Assembly (NCBI GenBank): GCA_963840665.1
Contig: CAWIZO010000008.1
Location: 929,375-993,374, forward strand
Reading direction: 5' to 3'
DNA from: DATFTE01 sp963840665
GTDB lineage: Bacteria; Acidobacteriota; Terriglobia; Terriglobales; Acidobacteriaceae
DNA: 64,000 nt
The position numbers and the translations under genes were made by a program. Position 1 is the first letter of the stretch. Each line of letters opens with the position of its first letter. Below are positions 36,819 to 45,245 of the stretch, piece by piece. Under the pieces are notes generated by a model. The model was given only the letters and a program-made list of their open reading frames with translations. It made no database searches and was not told where the DNA came from.

Positions 36819-37621
36819 GATTGCACGAACCTGTGAATGGTATTGAAGTACCAGGCCACTACCGCCGCCAGGAACGCGAGACTCGCGAGATATGCGGCGC
36901 GCCGTCCACGCCATCCTGCCGTCCAGCGGGTGTAGAGCATGATCAGGTACACCACCCACATCAGAATCGAGAGAAAAATCTTAGGATCAAGAAAATCCAC
37001 TCTCCCGTAAGTCGCCTGCGCCACTACGGTGCCGGCAATCAATCCCAATGTCATGAACGGGAAGCCCAGCAATAACGAGCGATAACCAATCTCGTCGATG
37101 ACTTCAAGCGCCGGCAGCCTCGCCAGGATCGACGAGGCCCGCTTCGACTTCAGACTGCGTTCCTGAATGAGGTACAGCAAACTCGCGACGAAACTGAGAA
37201 CCAGCGCCGCGTATCCCGTGAAAATCAGAGCAATGTGCGTAAACAGCCATCCCTTGTGCAGAACCGGGGAATCGAGCGTGAATGGTTTCTGCGCCGTCGC
37301 CGCGACAAAAGTCAGCAGAAACACCAGAGGGAAGACCACAATCCCGAGCGACGTGGTCTTGTAAATCAGGTACGTGATCATGAAGGAGGTCATGATCAGG
37401 AAAGCCAGCAGCGACTCCGAGTTATGCACCTGGATCAGGCTCATCACTCCGGAACCGAGGGCTACCTCTGTCAGTGAAACGAAGTGAAAGACCATGCCCA
37501 GGTAAGCTGCGTGCAATGCGACTTTGGTCAGCAGGTCGCTGGTGCGGCTCAACGCCACCAGGGCGTAAATCAGGCCCACAGCGTAGCAGCCCAGCGCAAC
37601 TCGCAGCCAAAGCAGTGACAT
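36815..37621 (-). CDS. Cytochrome c assembly protein CcsA/HemX-like
   Basis: 268 residues, with about eight hydrophobic segments. The first residues MSLLWLRVALGCYAVGLIYA form helix one; then HAAYLGMVFHFVSLTEVALG, TLDSPVLHKGWLFTHIALIF, ALVLSFVASLLYLIQERSLK and LIMLYTRWTAGWRGRRAAYL are typical of the cytochrome c assembly/HemX family. Histidines in helices (HAAYLGMVFH, HIALIF) are candidate heme ligands. The family either assembles c-type cytochromes (with ResB/CcsB) or tunes HemA levels (HemX), and being coupled to hemA makes both plausible. The ATG at 37621 is favoured; upstream ATG at 37690 is possible. CRP-like operator upstream. Confidence 0.85.
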   Translation of the reverse strand: MSLLWLRVALGCYAVGLIYALVALSRTSDLLTKVALHAAYLGMVFHFVSLTEVALGSGVMSLIQVHNSESLLAFLIMTSFMITYLIYKTTSLGIVVFPLVFLLTFVAATAQKPFTLDSPVLHKGWLFTHIALIFTGYAALVLSFVASLLYLIQERSLKSKRASSILARLPALEVIDEIGYRSLLLGFPFMTLGLIAGTVVAQATYGRVDFLDPKIFLSILMWVVYLIMLYTRWTAGWRGRRAAYLASLAFLAAVVAWYFNTIHRFVQS

Positions 37622-37731
37622 GGTATTCGATTCCCCGCCTGGGTTTCCGGTACCCCTCTCCGGATCCGCCAAGGTGATTATAGTCTGCACCGCCGCAGGT
37701 GCTGAAGGCAGCGGGCGATATCACACTCTAT

Positions 37732-37747
37732 TGTGATCTAGGTCACA
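37732..37747. promoter_or_regulatory. CRP-like operator upstream of ccsA-hemACD
   Basis: TGTGATCTAGGTCACA is a perfect TGTGA-N6-TCACA dyad, about 111 bases before the ccsA start. It would regulate the whole heme and cytochrome c operon. Confidence 0.7.
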
Positions 37748-37806
37748 CCGGCAAGGTAAACGCCGGAAGGTCATGGGCGGAATCCCGCGCCTTGGTTGCG
37801 TCGGCC

Positions 37807-37859
37807 TTTCTCCGCGATCTCTGCGGAATTTCTCAGCGGCCTCTGCGGTTTAGGATTTT
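37807..37859. repeat. CTCTGCGG dispersed repeat, copy A
   Basis: Contains TTCTCCGCGATCTCTGCGG and then CAGCGGCCTCTGCGGTTTAG followed by GATTTT. The last part is shared almost exactly with a copy at 63289-63338, and a more distant copy lies at 53641-53676. All three are intergenic. Confidence 0.5.
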
Positions 37860-37866
37860 GAGGGAT

Positions 37867-38199
37867 CTAAGCCACTCCCAACCCACCGAGCAGATCCTGC
37901 AACGACGAGGCGTCCAACCGCAATTCCCGTCCGTCCGACATCATGTTCTTAACCTCGTCAAAAGCTTGAAACAACCGCATCTTCACCGCCGCGTACTGTT
38001 CCGCCTCGGTTAAGGATCGGCCATGCGCTCGTATCCAGGATTGCAACGCGTCGTTTGGAAGAAAAATACTCACGGAGAAAGTTGTCTTACGGTCGGACGT
38101 GACGTCGAAAACGAACTCGGTGGAAGACTCCGCCGTAGGACGTTTCCCCACAAAGTAGTACTGATAAACGTAACCTTGCCCTCCGGTGTAGGTCTTCAT
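37867..38199 (-). CDS. Conserved-type hypothetical protein (110 aa)
   Basis: Starts MKTYTGGQGYVYQYYFVGKR and continues with beta-strand-rich sequence (EFVFDVTSDRKTTFSVSIFL), then a helical segment around LTEAEQYAAVKMRLFQAFDE. Function unknown. No signal peptide or membrane segment. The start is uncertain, since the frame extends upstream into repetitive DNA (38207 onward) and no strong ribosome site is present; the ATG at 38199 is the first one past that repeat. Confidence 0.6.
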   Translation of the reverse strand: MKTYTGGQGYVYQYYFVGKRPTAESSTEFVFDVTSDRKTTFSVSIFLPNDALQSWIRAHGRSLTEAEQYAAVKMRLFQAFDEVKNMMSDGRELRLDASSLQDLLGGLGVA

Positions 38200-38206
38200 G
38201 CGGCGC

Positions 38207-38320
38207 ACGGGGAGGTGGTCGTTGGTCGTTGGTCGATGGTCGTTCGTCAAACCGAATCCTCCATTTTCTCGTTAGCTCTTAATGACCAACGACGAATGAC
38301 CAAAGACCAAAGACTATTTT
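38207..38320. repeat. GGTCGTT-type inverted low-complexity repeat
   Basis: The left part (38207-38250) is built of GGTCGTT/GGTCGATGGTCGTT units; the right part (38281-38318) is built of ACCAACGACGAATGACCAAA-type units that are the reverse complement of the left. About 30 bases separate the arms. The result is a large imperfect hairpin between the 110-aa gene and the beta-lactamase-fold gene. Confidence 0.6.
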
Positions 38321-39228
38321 CCATTTGCCGACGAAACCACGCGTCCATATTCCGACGCCCTCCCCAACCGATCGAACATTTGATAAGCGTGGAGGCCGAT
38401 ACGGCTGATCGCATCTTCCCCGTCCCGCTCTCTTCGCAGATAGCTGGTCATGACCGAGATGACATAAGGACGATTCGCCACGAACACAACCCCCGAATCG
38501 TTGCGCACGCCCTCAAGGGCTCCGGGCTTATCGGCGATCTTCAATCCCTCCGGCAGATCCCGCGGAATCCAGCTGTCTTTGTGCGTGCTGAGCATGGTAA
38601 AGAAGTCGTCCGTCATCGCTTTGTTCAAGACCTTGCCCTGATAAAGATCCGATAGCAGTGTCACGAACTCGTGCGGAGTGGCCACATTCTCGCGCCCTTC
38701 GCTGGCCGCCTTCAAGTCCATCATTTTCCGGCGCAGCCGTGTATGCGTAAGCCCCAGAGAATCGAGCATGGCGTTGACATTCTCCATGCCAACCCTATCG
38801 ATCAATACATTGGTCGCGCTGTTGTCGCTGACCGCGACCATCATGGTCGCCAGATCGCGCAGCGTCACCTTGGTCACGCCCGGTGTCAGACCGTTCATGA
38901 TGTCGCTGTCCTGCACCAGATCGGAAGCCTGCACCGTGTAGATGTCGGTCAGCCTGAGCTTTCCCGACTGCGCCTGCCGGTACAGTTCCGCCAATACCGC
39001 AATCTTGATGGAACTGGCGGTGGGAAATACTTCGTCCGCATGCAGGAAATATTGCTGGTGATCGGTCAGATCGTAGACGGCAACTCCCATGACACCATCA
39101 AGGTTGCGGTCGACTTCGTTGATGGATGCTTCCAGTTTCTGCCACAGGATTTGCCGCTTGGCTTCTGCGGTAGGGGTTTGAGCGAACGCAGCACCGGCCA
39201 GAAGAATAATGCAGATCAGTTGCTTCAA
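38314..39228 (-). CDS. Secreted class A beta-lactamase-fold serine hydrolase
   Basis: 304 residues with a signal peptide (MKQLICIILLAGAAFAQ). The serine-lysine pair is S72-S-I-K75, the SDN loop is S134-D-N136 and the third motif is K234-P-G236 instead of KTG. In class A beta-lactamases the omega loop carries Glu166-xx-Leu-Asn170; here the aligned stretch is RRKMMDLKAA, so the general-base glutamate and the asparagine are absent. Efficient beta-lactam hydrolysis is therefore unlikely, and a penicillin-binding or other hydrolase function is more probable. Not in an operon; starts 33 bases after the GalT-like gene's stop on the same strand. Confidence 0.85.
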   Translation of the reverse strand: MKQLICIILLAGAAFAQTPTAEAKRQILWQKLEASINEVDRNLDGVMGVAVYDLTDHQQYFLHADEVFPTASSIKIAVLAELYRQAQSGKLRLTDIYTVQASDLVQDSDIMNGLTPGVTKVTLRDLATMMVAVSDNSATNVLIDRVGMENVNAMLDSLGLTHTRLRRKMMDLKAASEGRENVATPHEFVTLLSDLYQGKVLNKAMTDDFFTMLSTHKDSWIPRDLPEGLKIADKPGALEGVRNDSGVVFVANRPYVISVMTSYLRRERDGEDAISRIGLHAYQMFDRLGRASEYGRVVSSANGK

Positions 39229-39261
39229 GGGTCCCCCAGAGGAACGCCATTATAGACCCGC

Positions 39262-40257
39262 TTAAGCCTCCACCGCCGCTTCGCGCAGCCGCTTCACTGC
39301 CGTCTCCGACGTCACCGGCGAATAATAAACTTCCTTGAACGTGTACGATTTCGCCTTCGCCGAGATGATGGGCAGAATCTCGATGTGCCAGTGATAATCC
39401 TCGTCGATGGTCTTCCAGTATCCCAGGCTTTCGGAGCGGTGCAGGGTGTTGGGAGAGGTGTGCAGCACCAGATGAAAATCCTCGGTAATGGTACGGATTC
39501 TTTGCAAGGTCCGGCGCAGAAGAACTCCAAGATCGCGCATAGAGCCCGGGCGGCTGAGCCCGAACCGTTCGAAAGCCGCTTCATGGGTTCGCGGAAGAAT
39601 CCATGTCTCATAGGGTACGCGAGGAGCGTAAGGACACGTCGCGATGTAATCTCCGCGCACTTCGAGCACCCGTTGGTTCTGCCGCTCTTCCTGCACAATA
39701 ATGTCGCAGAAGACACAGCGCTCTTTGGTCTGATAGTAATCTCGTCCGGCCCGCAACTCATAAAGCACCCGCCGCGGCACAAATGTGGTCGCCGTCAATT
39801 GCGACGTTGGATGTTCAAACTCCTGCCCGGCATGTGCCCCGTGATTCTTGAAGATGCTGATGTATTTCAAGCGATGGTCGCGTTTCAGATCGTGGATGCG
39901 CTGCGCACCCAGCATAAGGAATTGCTCAATCTCCGCCGCGCTCGCACTCCACAGATTGCCATCATGCTTCGGATTTTCAACCAGCACTTCGTGCGCTCCG
40001 AGCGAGCGCATGCGGTCGTAGAGCCCGTCCGCGCGGCGGGAAGGCTCGCCTTCGATGCGGTACAAAGGCGTCGGATGCACCACTGATCGCGCGGACCATT
40101 GCCCGCCATCCACGCTGGCCATGCTGGAGATCACTTGCGGAGCCACCGGCGAGTCGGCGCAGAACGCGCACACCGGATCAGTGCGCGGAGGTTTCTCTGA
40201 AACATCGTCTCCTGTGATGACCCATGAGCGAGTGATCGGATCTTTGCGCAGCTCCAT
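39262..40257 (-). CDS. Galactose-1-phosphate uridylyltransferase-like (HIT-superfamily) protein
   Basis: 331 residues related to GalT. The N-terminus MELRKDPITRSWVITG and zinc-type CAFC (30-33) are family features, as are KYISIFKNHGAHAGQEFEHP and the second-half YHWHIEILPIISAK. In GalT the nucleophilic histidine is the last H of HPH(G/S)Q; here the motif is H149-P-T-S-Q153, and I confirmed threonine at that codon in the DNA. Either catalysis is altered or another histidine (second half HWH) has taken over, as in some related nucleotidyltransferases. Calling it galT would therefore over-state the evidence. Divergent from mutS with a 101-base promoter region. Confidence 0.75.
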   Translation of the reverse strand: MELRKDPITRSWVITGDDVSEKPPRTDPVCAFCADSPVAPQVISSMASVDGGQWSARSVVHPTPLYRIEGEPSRRADGLYDRMRSLGAHEVLVENPKHDGNLWSASAAEIEQFLMLGAQRIHDLKRDHRLKYISIFKNHGAHAGQEFEHPTSQLTATTFVPRRVLYELRAGRDYYQTKERCVFCDIIVQEERQNQRVLEVRGDYIATCPYAPRVPYETWILPRTHEAAFERFGLSRPGSMRDLGVLLRRTLQRIRTITEDFHLVLHTSPNTLHRSESLGYWKTIDEDYHWHIEILPIISAKAKSYTFKEVYYSPVTSETAVKRLREAAVEA

Positions 40258-40293
40258 GCGTGTAGGAGAGCACCGCTGTGCGCTGACGTCAAC

Positions 40294-40309
40294 TGTGATT
40301 TCCGTCGCC
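40294..40309. promoter_or_regulatory. Degenerate CRP-like site between galT-like gene and mutS
   Basis: TGTGATTTCCGTCGCC: perfect left half, degraded right half (TCGCC). It lies 37 bases before the GalT-like start and 65 before mutS. The weakest of the sites in the set. Confidence 0.35.
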
Positions 40310-40328
40310 GAAGCTGATCGGCGCCGTT

Positions 40329-40337
40329 TGTTATAAT
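40329..40337 (+). promoter_or_regulatory. Extended -10 element of mutS
   Basis: TGTTATAAT, a TGn-TATAAT extended -10, ends 21 bases before the mutS ATG. No good -35 is seen, as usual for extended -10 promoters. Confidence 0.55.
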
Positions 40338-40358
40338 CCGCGCACGAAGCCGCCCGAA

Positions 40359-42986
40359 ATGACCGAGCCGTCCACGCCGCTGATGCGGCAGTACGCCGCC
40401 ATCAAGAAGGAGCATCCCAGCGCCCTGCTGTTTTTCCGTCTGGGCGACTTCTACGAGCTTTTCTTCGACGACGCGATTCTTGCGGCGCGCGAACTGCAAA
40501 TCACCCTGACCTCTCGCAATAAGGAAAAAGGCGTCGCCATCCCCATGTGCGGCGTGCCCTATCACGCGGCCGAAGGATACATCTCGAAACTCATTCGTAA
40601 GGGATTCAAGGTCGCGATCTGCGAGCAGACCGAAGATCCGAAAGTGGCGAAGAAGTTGGTCCGCCGCGAAGTCACTCGCGTGGTTACGCCGGGGACTGCG
40701 GCCGACTCTTCGCTCTCATCGGAAGAAAACAATTTCCTCGCGGCCGTCTCGCAAAGCGGCGAGCGGGTCGGATTCGCCGCCCTTGATCTTTCTACCGGTG
40801 AATTTCGCGCGACCGAATTTGTTGGAGAAAACGCCTTCCGGCGCATTCAAGAAGAACTTCAACAATTGCGCCCTAAAGAGCTGTTATACGCATCTTCCGC
40901 GCCTCTCTTCGAAAACGCTGCTCGCGCCAACTCGGTGACCCCGCACACCGGCGCCGGCTTCTCAGAAACCCCGCTCGACGATTGGATCTTTGCCCCCGAT
41001 CACGCCATTCCTTTGCTAGAAAATCATTTCGGGGTGCTCTCGCTCGAAGGCTTTGGCCTCTCCGGAAAGCCCGCAGCCGCAGCCGCAGCCGGAGCCATTC
41101 TTTACTACGTCCGCTCCACGCAGCGGGGAACGCTCGATCACGTGGACCGCATCGGTTTTTACGAGCGCCAGAATTGCCTGGTACTCGACACGGTCACTGT
41201 CCGGAATCTCGAGTTGATCGAGCCTCTGTTCGCAGGAACCGATCCCAGCGTCACGCTCTTCCGCTCGATCGACGCGACGATTACTCCGATGGGAAAGCGC
41301 CTGCTCCGCTCCTGGATGTTGCGCCCCTCCGTTGACCTTGGAGAAATCGACGGACGCCTCGAAGCCGTCGAAATTCAGGTGAAAGACACAGTCGCCCGCG
41401 AGGAATTGCGCCGCGCGCTGGATGGCATTCTCGACTTGGAGCGACTGCTCAGCCGGGTCACCCTCGAAACCGCGAACCCACGCGACGTACTCGCGCTCGC
41501 CGCGTCTCTAGCCAAGATTCCGGCGTTGCGGGCCGCGCTTGATCGGCTCAATGCGAAACGCCTCCGAACTTTGCACTCGTCAGTCGACGAACTGAGCGAC
41601 CTGCGTCAGACGATCGACCAGACCATTGTTCCCGAACCACCGATTTCGTTGAACGACGGCGGAGTCATTCGATCCGGCATCAATTCGGAACTCGACGAAC
41701 TCCGCGACCTCAGCCGCAACAGCAAGCAATACCTCGCGCAGATCGAACAACGCGAACGCCAGCGCACCGGCATCTCGTCGCTGAAGATCAAATTCAACTC
41801 CGTGTTTGGTTACTACATAGAGGTTTCGAAGCCTAATCTGCACCTGGTGCCGGCCGATTACGAACGCAAGCAGACGCTGGTCAACGCCGAGCGTTTCACC
41901 ACTCCTGAGCTGAAAGAGTACGAATCGAAGATTCTCGACGCGCAGGAGAAGATCGTCGAGATCGAGCGTCGTCTCTTTGCCGAGTTGCGTTCCTCTATCG
42001 CGGGAGAAGCCAAGCGCATCCGTCAAACCGCGCTCGCCATCGCAGAAGTCGACGTTCTCGGCGGACTGGCTCATGTCGCAGCCCTGCGCAACTATTGCCG
42101 TCCCAAGTTCGACGATTCCGGCGATCTTGAAATCGTCGAAGGGCGCCACCCCGTCATCGAGCAACAGGAAATCGGCGGCGGAGATCGCTTCGTCCCCAAC
42201 GATCTCTTCCTCAATTCCACGACTCATACGGTGCTTGTCCTTACCGGGCCCAACATGGGTGGCAAGTCGACTTACCTGCGCCAAGCCGCGCTCACCGTAA
42301 TCCTCGCGCAGATGGGTTCTTTCGTTCCCGCGCGTTCAGCGCGACTGGGAGTGGTTGACCGCGTCTTTACTCGCATCGGTGCCAGCGACAACGTAGCTCG
42401 CGGGCGCTCGACATTCATGGTCGAGATGACCGAAACTGCGGCGATCCTGCATACCGCGACCGCCCGATCGCTGATTCTGCTCGACGAAGTGGGGCGCGGC
42501 ACGTCCACTTACGACGGATTGGCCATCGCTTGGGCCGCAGTCGAATACATCCATGCACGTATGCGTGCGAAGACTCTGTTCGCCACCCATTACTTCGAAT
42601 TGACCGAACTCGCCGACCAACTTTCCGGTGTGAAGAACTATCACGTCTCGGTGAAAGAGACGGGCGGAGGCATTGTTTTTCTAAGAAAAGTTGAGCCCGG
42701 CGCCGCCGATCGCAGCTACGGAATCGAAGTCGCCAAGCTCGCAGGACTGCCGAACGAAGTCATCGACCGTGCCCGCGAGGTTCTCGCCGAGCACGAAAGC
42801 GCCGAACGGCAACTGACCGCGCAACTTGAGAGCGACGGGAGCCGCCCCCGTCCACCGGCGCAGTTAACTATCTTCACGCCGCTGTCGCAACCGGTGCTGG
42901 AAAAACTGCGCGAGATCGATTTGAACCGCCTCACCCCGCTCGAAGCGCTGAACCTTCTGGCGGAATTGAAAAAGCAAATCGAATAA
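40359..42986 (+). CDS. mutS: DNA mismatch repair protein MutS
   Basis: 875 residues, usual for MutS1. The mismatch-binding Phe-x-Glu is in LGDFYELFFDDA near the N-terminus; connector, lever and clamp regions follow; the ATPase has Walker A GPNMGGKST, the Walker B region LILLDEVGRGTSTYDG and TLFATHYFELTELAD. The C-terminal part PLSQPVLEKLREIDLNRLTP is the usual MutS tail. It binds mismatches and recruits MutL, which is not in the window. The ATG at 40359 is the likely start of MTEPSTPLMRQYAAIKKEHP. Confidence 0.98.
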   Translation: MTEPSTPLMRQYAAIKKEHPSALLFFRLGDFYELFFDDAILAARELQITLTSRNKEKGVAIPMCGVPYHAAEGYISKLIRKGFKVAICEQTEDPKVAKKLVRREVTRVVTPGTAADSSLSSEENNFLAAVSQSGERVGFAALDLSTGEFRATEFVGENAFRRIQEELQQLRPKELLYASSAPLFENAARANSVTPHTGAGFSETPLDDWIFAPDHAIPLLENHFGVLSLEGFGLSGKPAAAAAAGAILYYVRSTQRGTLDHVDRIGFYERQNCLVLDTVTVRNLELIEPLFAGTDPSVTLFRSIDATITPMGKRLLRSWMLRPSVDLGEIDGRLEAVEIQVKDTVAREELRRALDGILDLERLLSRVTLETANPRDVLALAASLAKIPALRAALDRLNAKRLRTLHSSVDELSDLRQTIDQTIVPEPPISLNDGGVIRSGINSELDELRDLSRNSKQYLAQIEQRERQRTGISSLKIKFNSVFGYYIEVSKPNLHLVPADYERKQTLVNAERFTTPELKEYESKILDAQEKIVEIERRLFAELRSSIAGEAKRIRQTALAIAEVDVLGGLAHVAALRNYCRPKFDDSGDLEIVEGRHPVIEQQEIGGGDRFVPNDLFLNSTTHTVLVLTGPNMGGKSTYLRQAALTVILAQMGSFVPARSARLGVVDRVFTRIGASDNVARGRSTFMVEMTETAAILHTATARSLILLDEVGRGTSTYDGLAIAWAAVEYIHARMRAKTLFATHYFELTELADQLSGVKNYHVSVKETGGGIVFLRKVEPGAADRSYGIEVAKLAGLPNEVIDRAREVLAEHESAERQLTAQLESDGSRPRPPAQLTIFTPLSQPVLEKLREIDLNRLTPLEALNLLAELKKQIE

Positions 42987-42992
42987 AAAGTC

Positions 42993-44108
42993 ATGGCACG
43001 ATCGTCCAAATCCGATCTCCACCATCAAATCGGCCAGCTCCTCATCATCGGCTTCGAGGCCACCGAGGTCTCAGCCCATCTCGGTTCCCTGCTCTCGCGC
43101 CTGCAACCCTCCGGCGTCATTCTCTTCGCTCGCAACATCACCAGTCCCGACCAAACTTATCAACTTCTCAAGAACTGCCGGGCCTGGGTCTCGACGCCGA
43201 TGTTTACTTGCGTTGACATGGAAGGAGGCCGCGTCGACCGCCTGAAGAACATCATCGCGCCCGCCCCATCTGCGGCCGAAGTCTTCGCCAGCGGAGATCG
43301 CAAACTCTTCCGCAAACACGGCAAGCTGATTGGCGACTCCTGCAGGGCAGTCGGATTCAACACCGACTTCGCTCCGGTCGTCGACCTCGCGTACGAGGTC
43401 TCGCGCACCGTGATGGGTTCGCGCGCCGTCTCTGCCGATCCCAAACAGGCGATTCTTTACGCCCGCGAATTTCTCGCTGGTCTGAAGTCGGCGCACGTGG
43501 TCGGCTCTGCCAAACACTTTCCAGGATTGGGCGAGGCCAATCTCGACACGCATCACCATTTGCCCAATGTCGATAAGAGCTGGAAGAAGCTTTGGGAAGA
43601 AGACATGGCGCCCTATCGCGTCATGCGCCGCGAATTGCCAATGGTTCTCGTCGGCCATGCGAGCTATCCCGCGGTGACAGCAAAGGGCACTCCTGCTTCC
43701 CTCTCGAAGAAGTGGATCACCGATATTCTGCGAAAGAAGATCGGCTATCGCGGACTGGTCGTCTCCGACGATCTGGAGATGGGAGGTGTGCTCGCTGCCG
43801 CGCCCATCGAGCAAGCCGCCGTCGAACACATTCGCGCCGGCGGAGACCTCTGCCTCATCTGCCGCCAGGAAGAATTCGTCGTGCGTGCGCATGAGGCTCT
43901 GATCAAAGAAGGCGAGCGCGATCGCAAATTTGCCGCAAGAGTGGCGGAGTCTTCGCGCCGCGTGATGGCTTTCAAGAAGAGGTCGAAAGAACTGAAACGC
44001 CGCACTTCGCCTCCCACAACCGCGAAACTCAATCAACTGTCACGCCAACTCTGGGAGTTCAGCGAGCAACTGCGCCTGGAAACCATCAACCGGCAGGAAA
44101 CGGCATGA
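42993..44108 (+). CDS. nagZ: Glycoside hydrolase family 3 beta-N-acetylglucosaminidase NagZ
   Basis: 371 residues. Removes N-acetylglucosamine from anhydromuropeptides in the cytoplasm for peptidoglycan recycling. The GH3 NagZ signature KHFPGLGEANLDTHHHLP is exact to the family pattern, including the histidine acid/base; the nucleophile aspartate lies in VVSDDLEMGGV. No signal peptide, so cytoplasmic. It starts 6 bases after mutS and overlaps anmK by 4 bases (ATGA), so a nagZ-anmK recycling pair is coupled. Confidence 0.93.
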   Translation: MARSSKSDLHHQIGQLLIIGFEATEVSAHLGSLLSRLQPSGVILFARNITSPDQTYQLLKNCRAWVSTPMFTCVDMEGGRVDRLKNIIAPAPSAAEVFASGDRKLFRKHGKLIGDSCRAVGFNTDFAPVVDLAYEVSRTVMGSRAVSADPKQAILYAREFLAGLKSAHVVGSAKHFPGLGEANLDTHHHLPNVDKSWKKLWEEDMAPYRVMRRELPMVLVGHASYPAVTAKGTPASLSKKWITDILRKKIGYRGLVVSDDLEMGGVLAAAPIEQAAVEHIRAGGDLCLICRQEEFVVRAHEALIKEGERDRKFAARVAESSRRVMAFKKRSKELKRRTSPPTTAKLNQLSRQLWEFSEQLRLETINRQETA

Positions 44109-45242
44109 TCGTTGCCGGAGTGATGAGCGGCACATCTGCCGACGGAATTAATGTCGCCTTGGTGCGCGTCTCCGGCTCCAAAGCTTTCAAGCTGCTTGGG
44201 CATTCCGAACATCCGTACAAGAAAGATGTCAGGCGCGCCGTGCTCGCGGCGATGAATGCAAAAGCCGCCAGCGTCGCCGAGCTGGCCAGGCTCGAATTTT
44301 CTCTTAGGCGAGCTTTATGCCGAAGCTGTCCTAAAGACCCAACGCCAGTTTCGGATAGAGGCCGAACTTGTGGGATGCCACGGCCAGACGATCTACCATC
44401 AAGGCGAGGCCGCCCCTTATCTGGGACGTAAGATCACGACCACATGGCAGACCGGTGAAGGGGCCGTCATCGCGGCTCGTGTTGGAGTGCCCGTGGTTTC
44501 TGACTTCCGTCCTGCCGACATGGCCGCAGGAGGCAAAGGCGCACCGCTGGTTCCCTTCCTCGATTACGCCCTCTATCGTGACCGCCGCATTGGACGCATC
44601 GTACAGAACATCGGAGGCATCGGGAATCTCACCGCGATTCCTGCGAATGCATCCTCGAAACAAGTCATCGCGTTCGACACTGGCCCCGGAAACATGGTGA
44701 TCGACGCCGTTACGGAGCGCCTGTTCTCGAAGCCGTACGATCGCGATGGCAAGATCGCGGCTTCAGGCGTAGTTCTCAAACCGGTGGTCGCGCGAATTCT
44801 GAAAGGCAAGTTCTTTCAACGTAAGCCGCCGAAGACCGCAGGACGCGAACAGTTTGGACGCGAGTTCGTCGCCGACTTCCTCCGACGTTGCGGACGCACG
44901 GCTAAACAAAATGTGGTCGCGACCGCAACTGCTCTTACAGCGGAATCTATTCGCGACGCAGTCCGGCATTTCGTGCTGCGGAAATCCGCTAACTACAAGG
45001 AGTTTGTGGTCGCAGGAGGCGGAGCTAAGAACCCAACGCTTCTTGCAATGCTGGCGAATGCGCTACAACCGTTGGGGCTCATCATTCGCGTATCCGACGA
45101 ATTTGGCCTGCCCGCAGAAGCGAAAGAAGCAGTGGCCTTTGCGCTAATGGCATACGAGACTTGGCGCAGGCGTCCTTCCAACGTTCCGTCAGCGACAGGC
45201 GCCAAGCGTCCTGCCGTGCTCGGTAAAATCTCTTTTCCTTAA
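44105..45242 (+). pseudogene. anmK: Anhydro-N-acetylmuramic acid kinase AnmK, interrupted by one frameshift
   Basis: The first frame begins MIVAGVMSGTSADGINVALV, the AnmK ATP-binding start, and runs to ASVAELARLE before becoming unrelated. From about 44294 the +1 frame continues as NFLLGELYAEAVLKTQRQFR, then GCHGQTIYHQGE, DFRPADMAAGGKGAPLVPFL, NIGGIGNLT and FDTGPGNMVID, all AnmK motifs, ending at 45242. Removing one G at 44294 would restore ARLNFLLGELYAE exactly. AnmK converts anhydroMurNAc to MurNAc-6-P after NagZ. Since every other motif is intact, a sequencing or assembly indel is a strong alternative to inactivation. Would be about 378 residues. Confidence 0.88.
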
Positions 45243-45245
45243 CCT

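Noticed and set aside
43071..44036. 321-codon frame antisense to nagZ
   Set aside because: Complement of nagZ; no motif.
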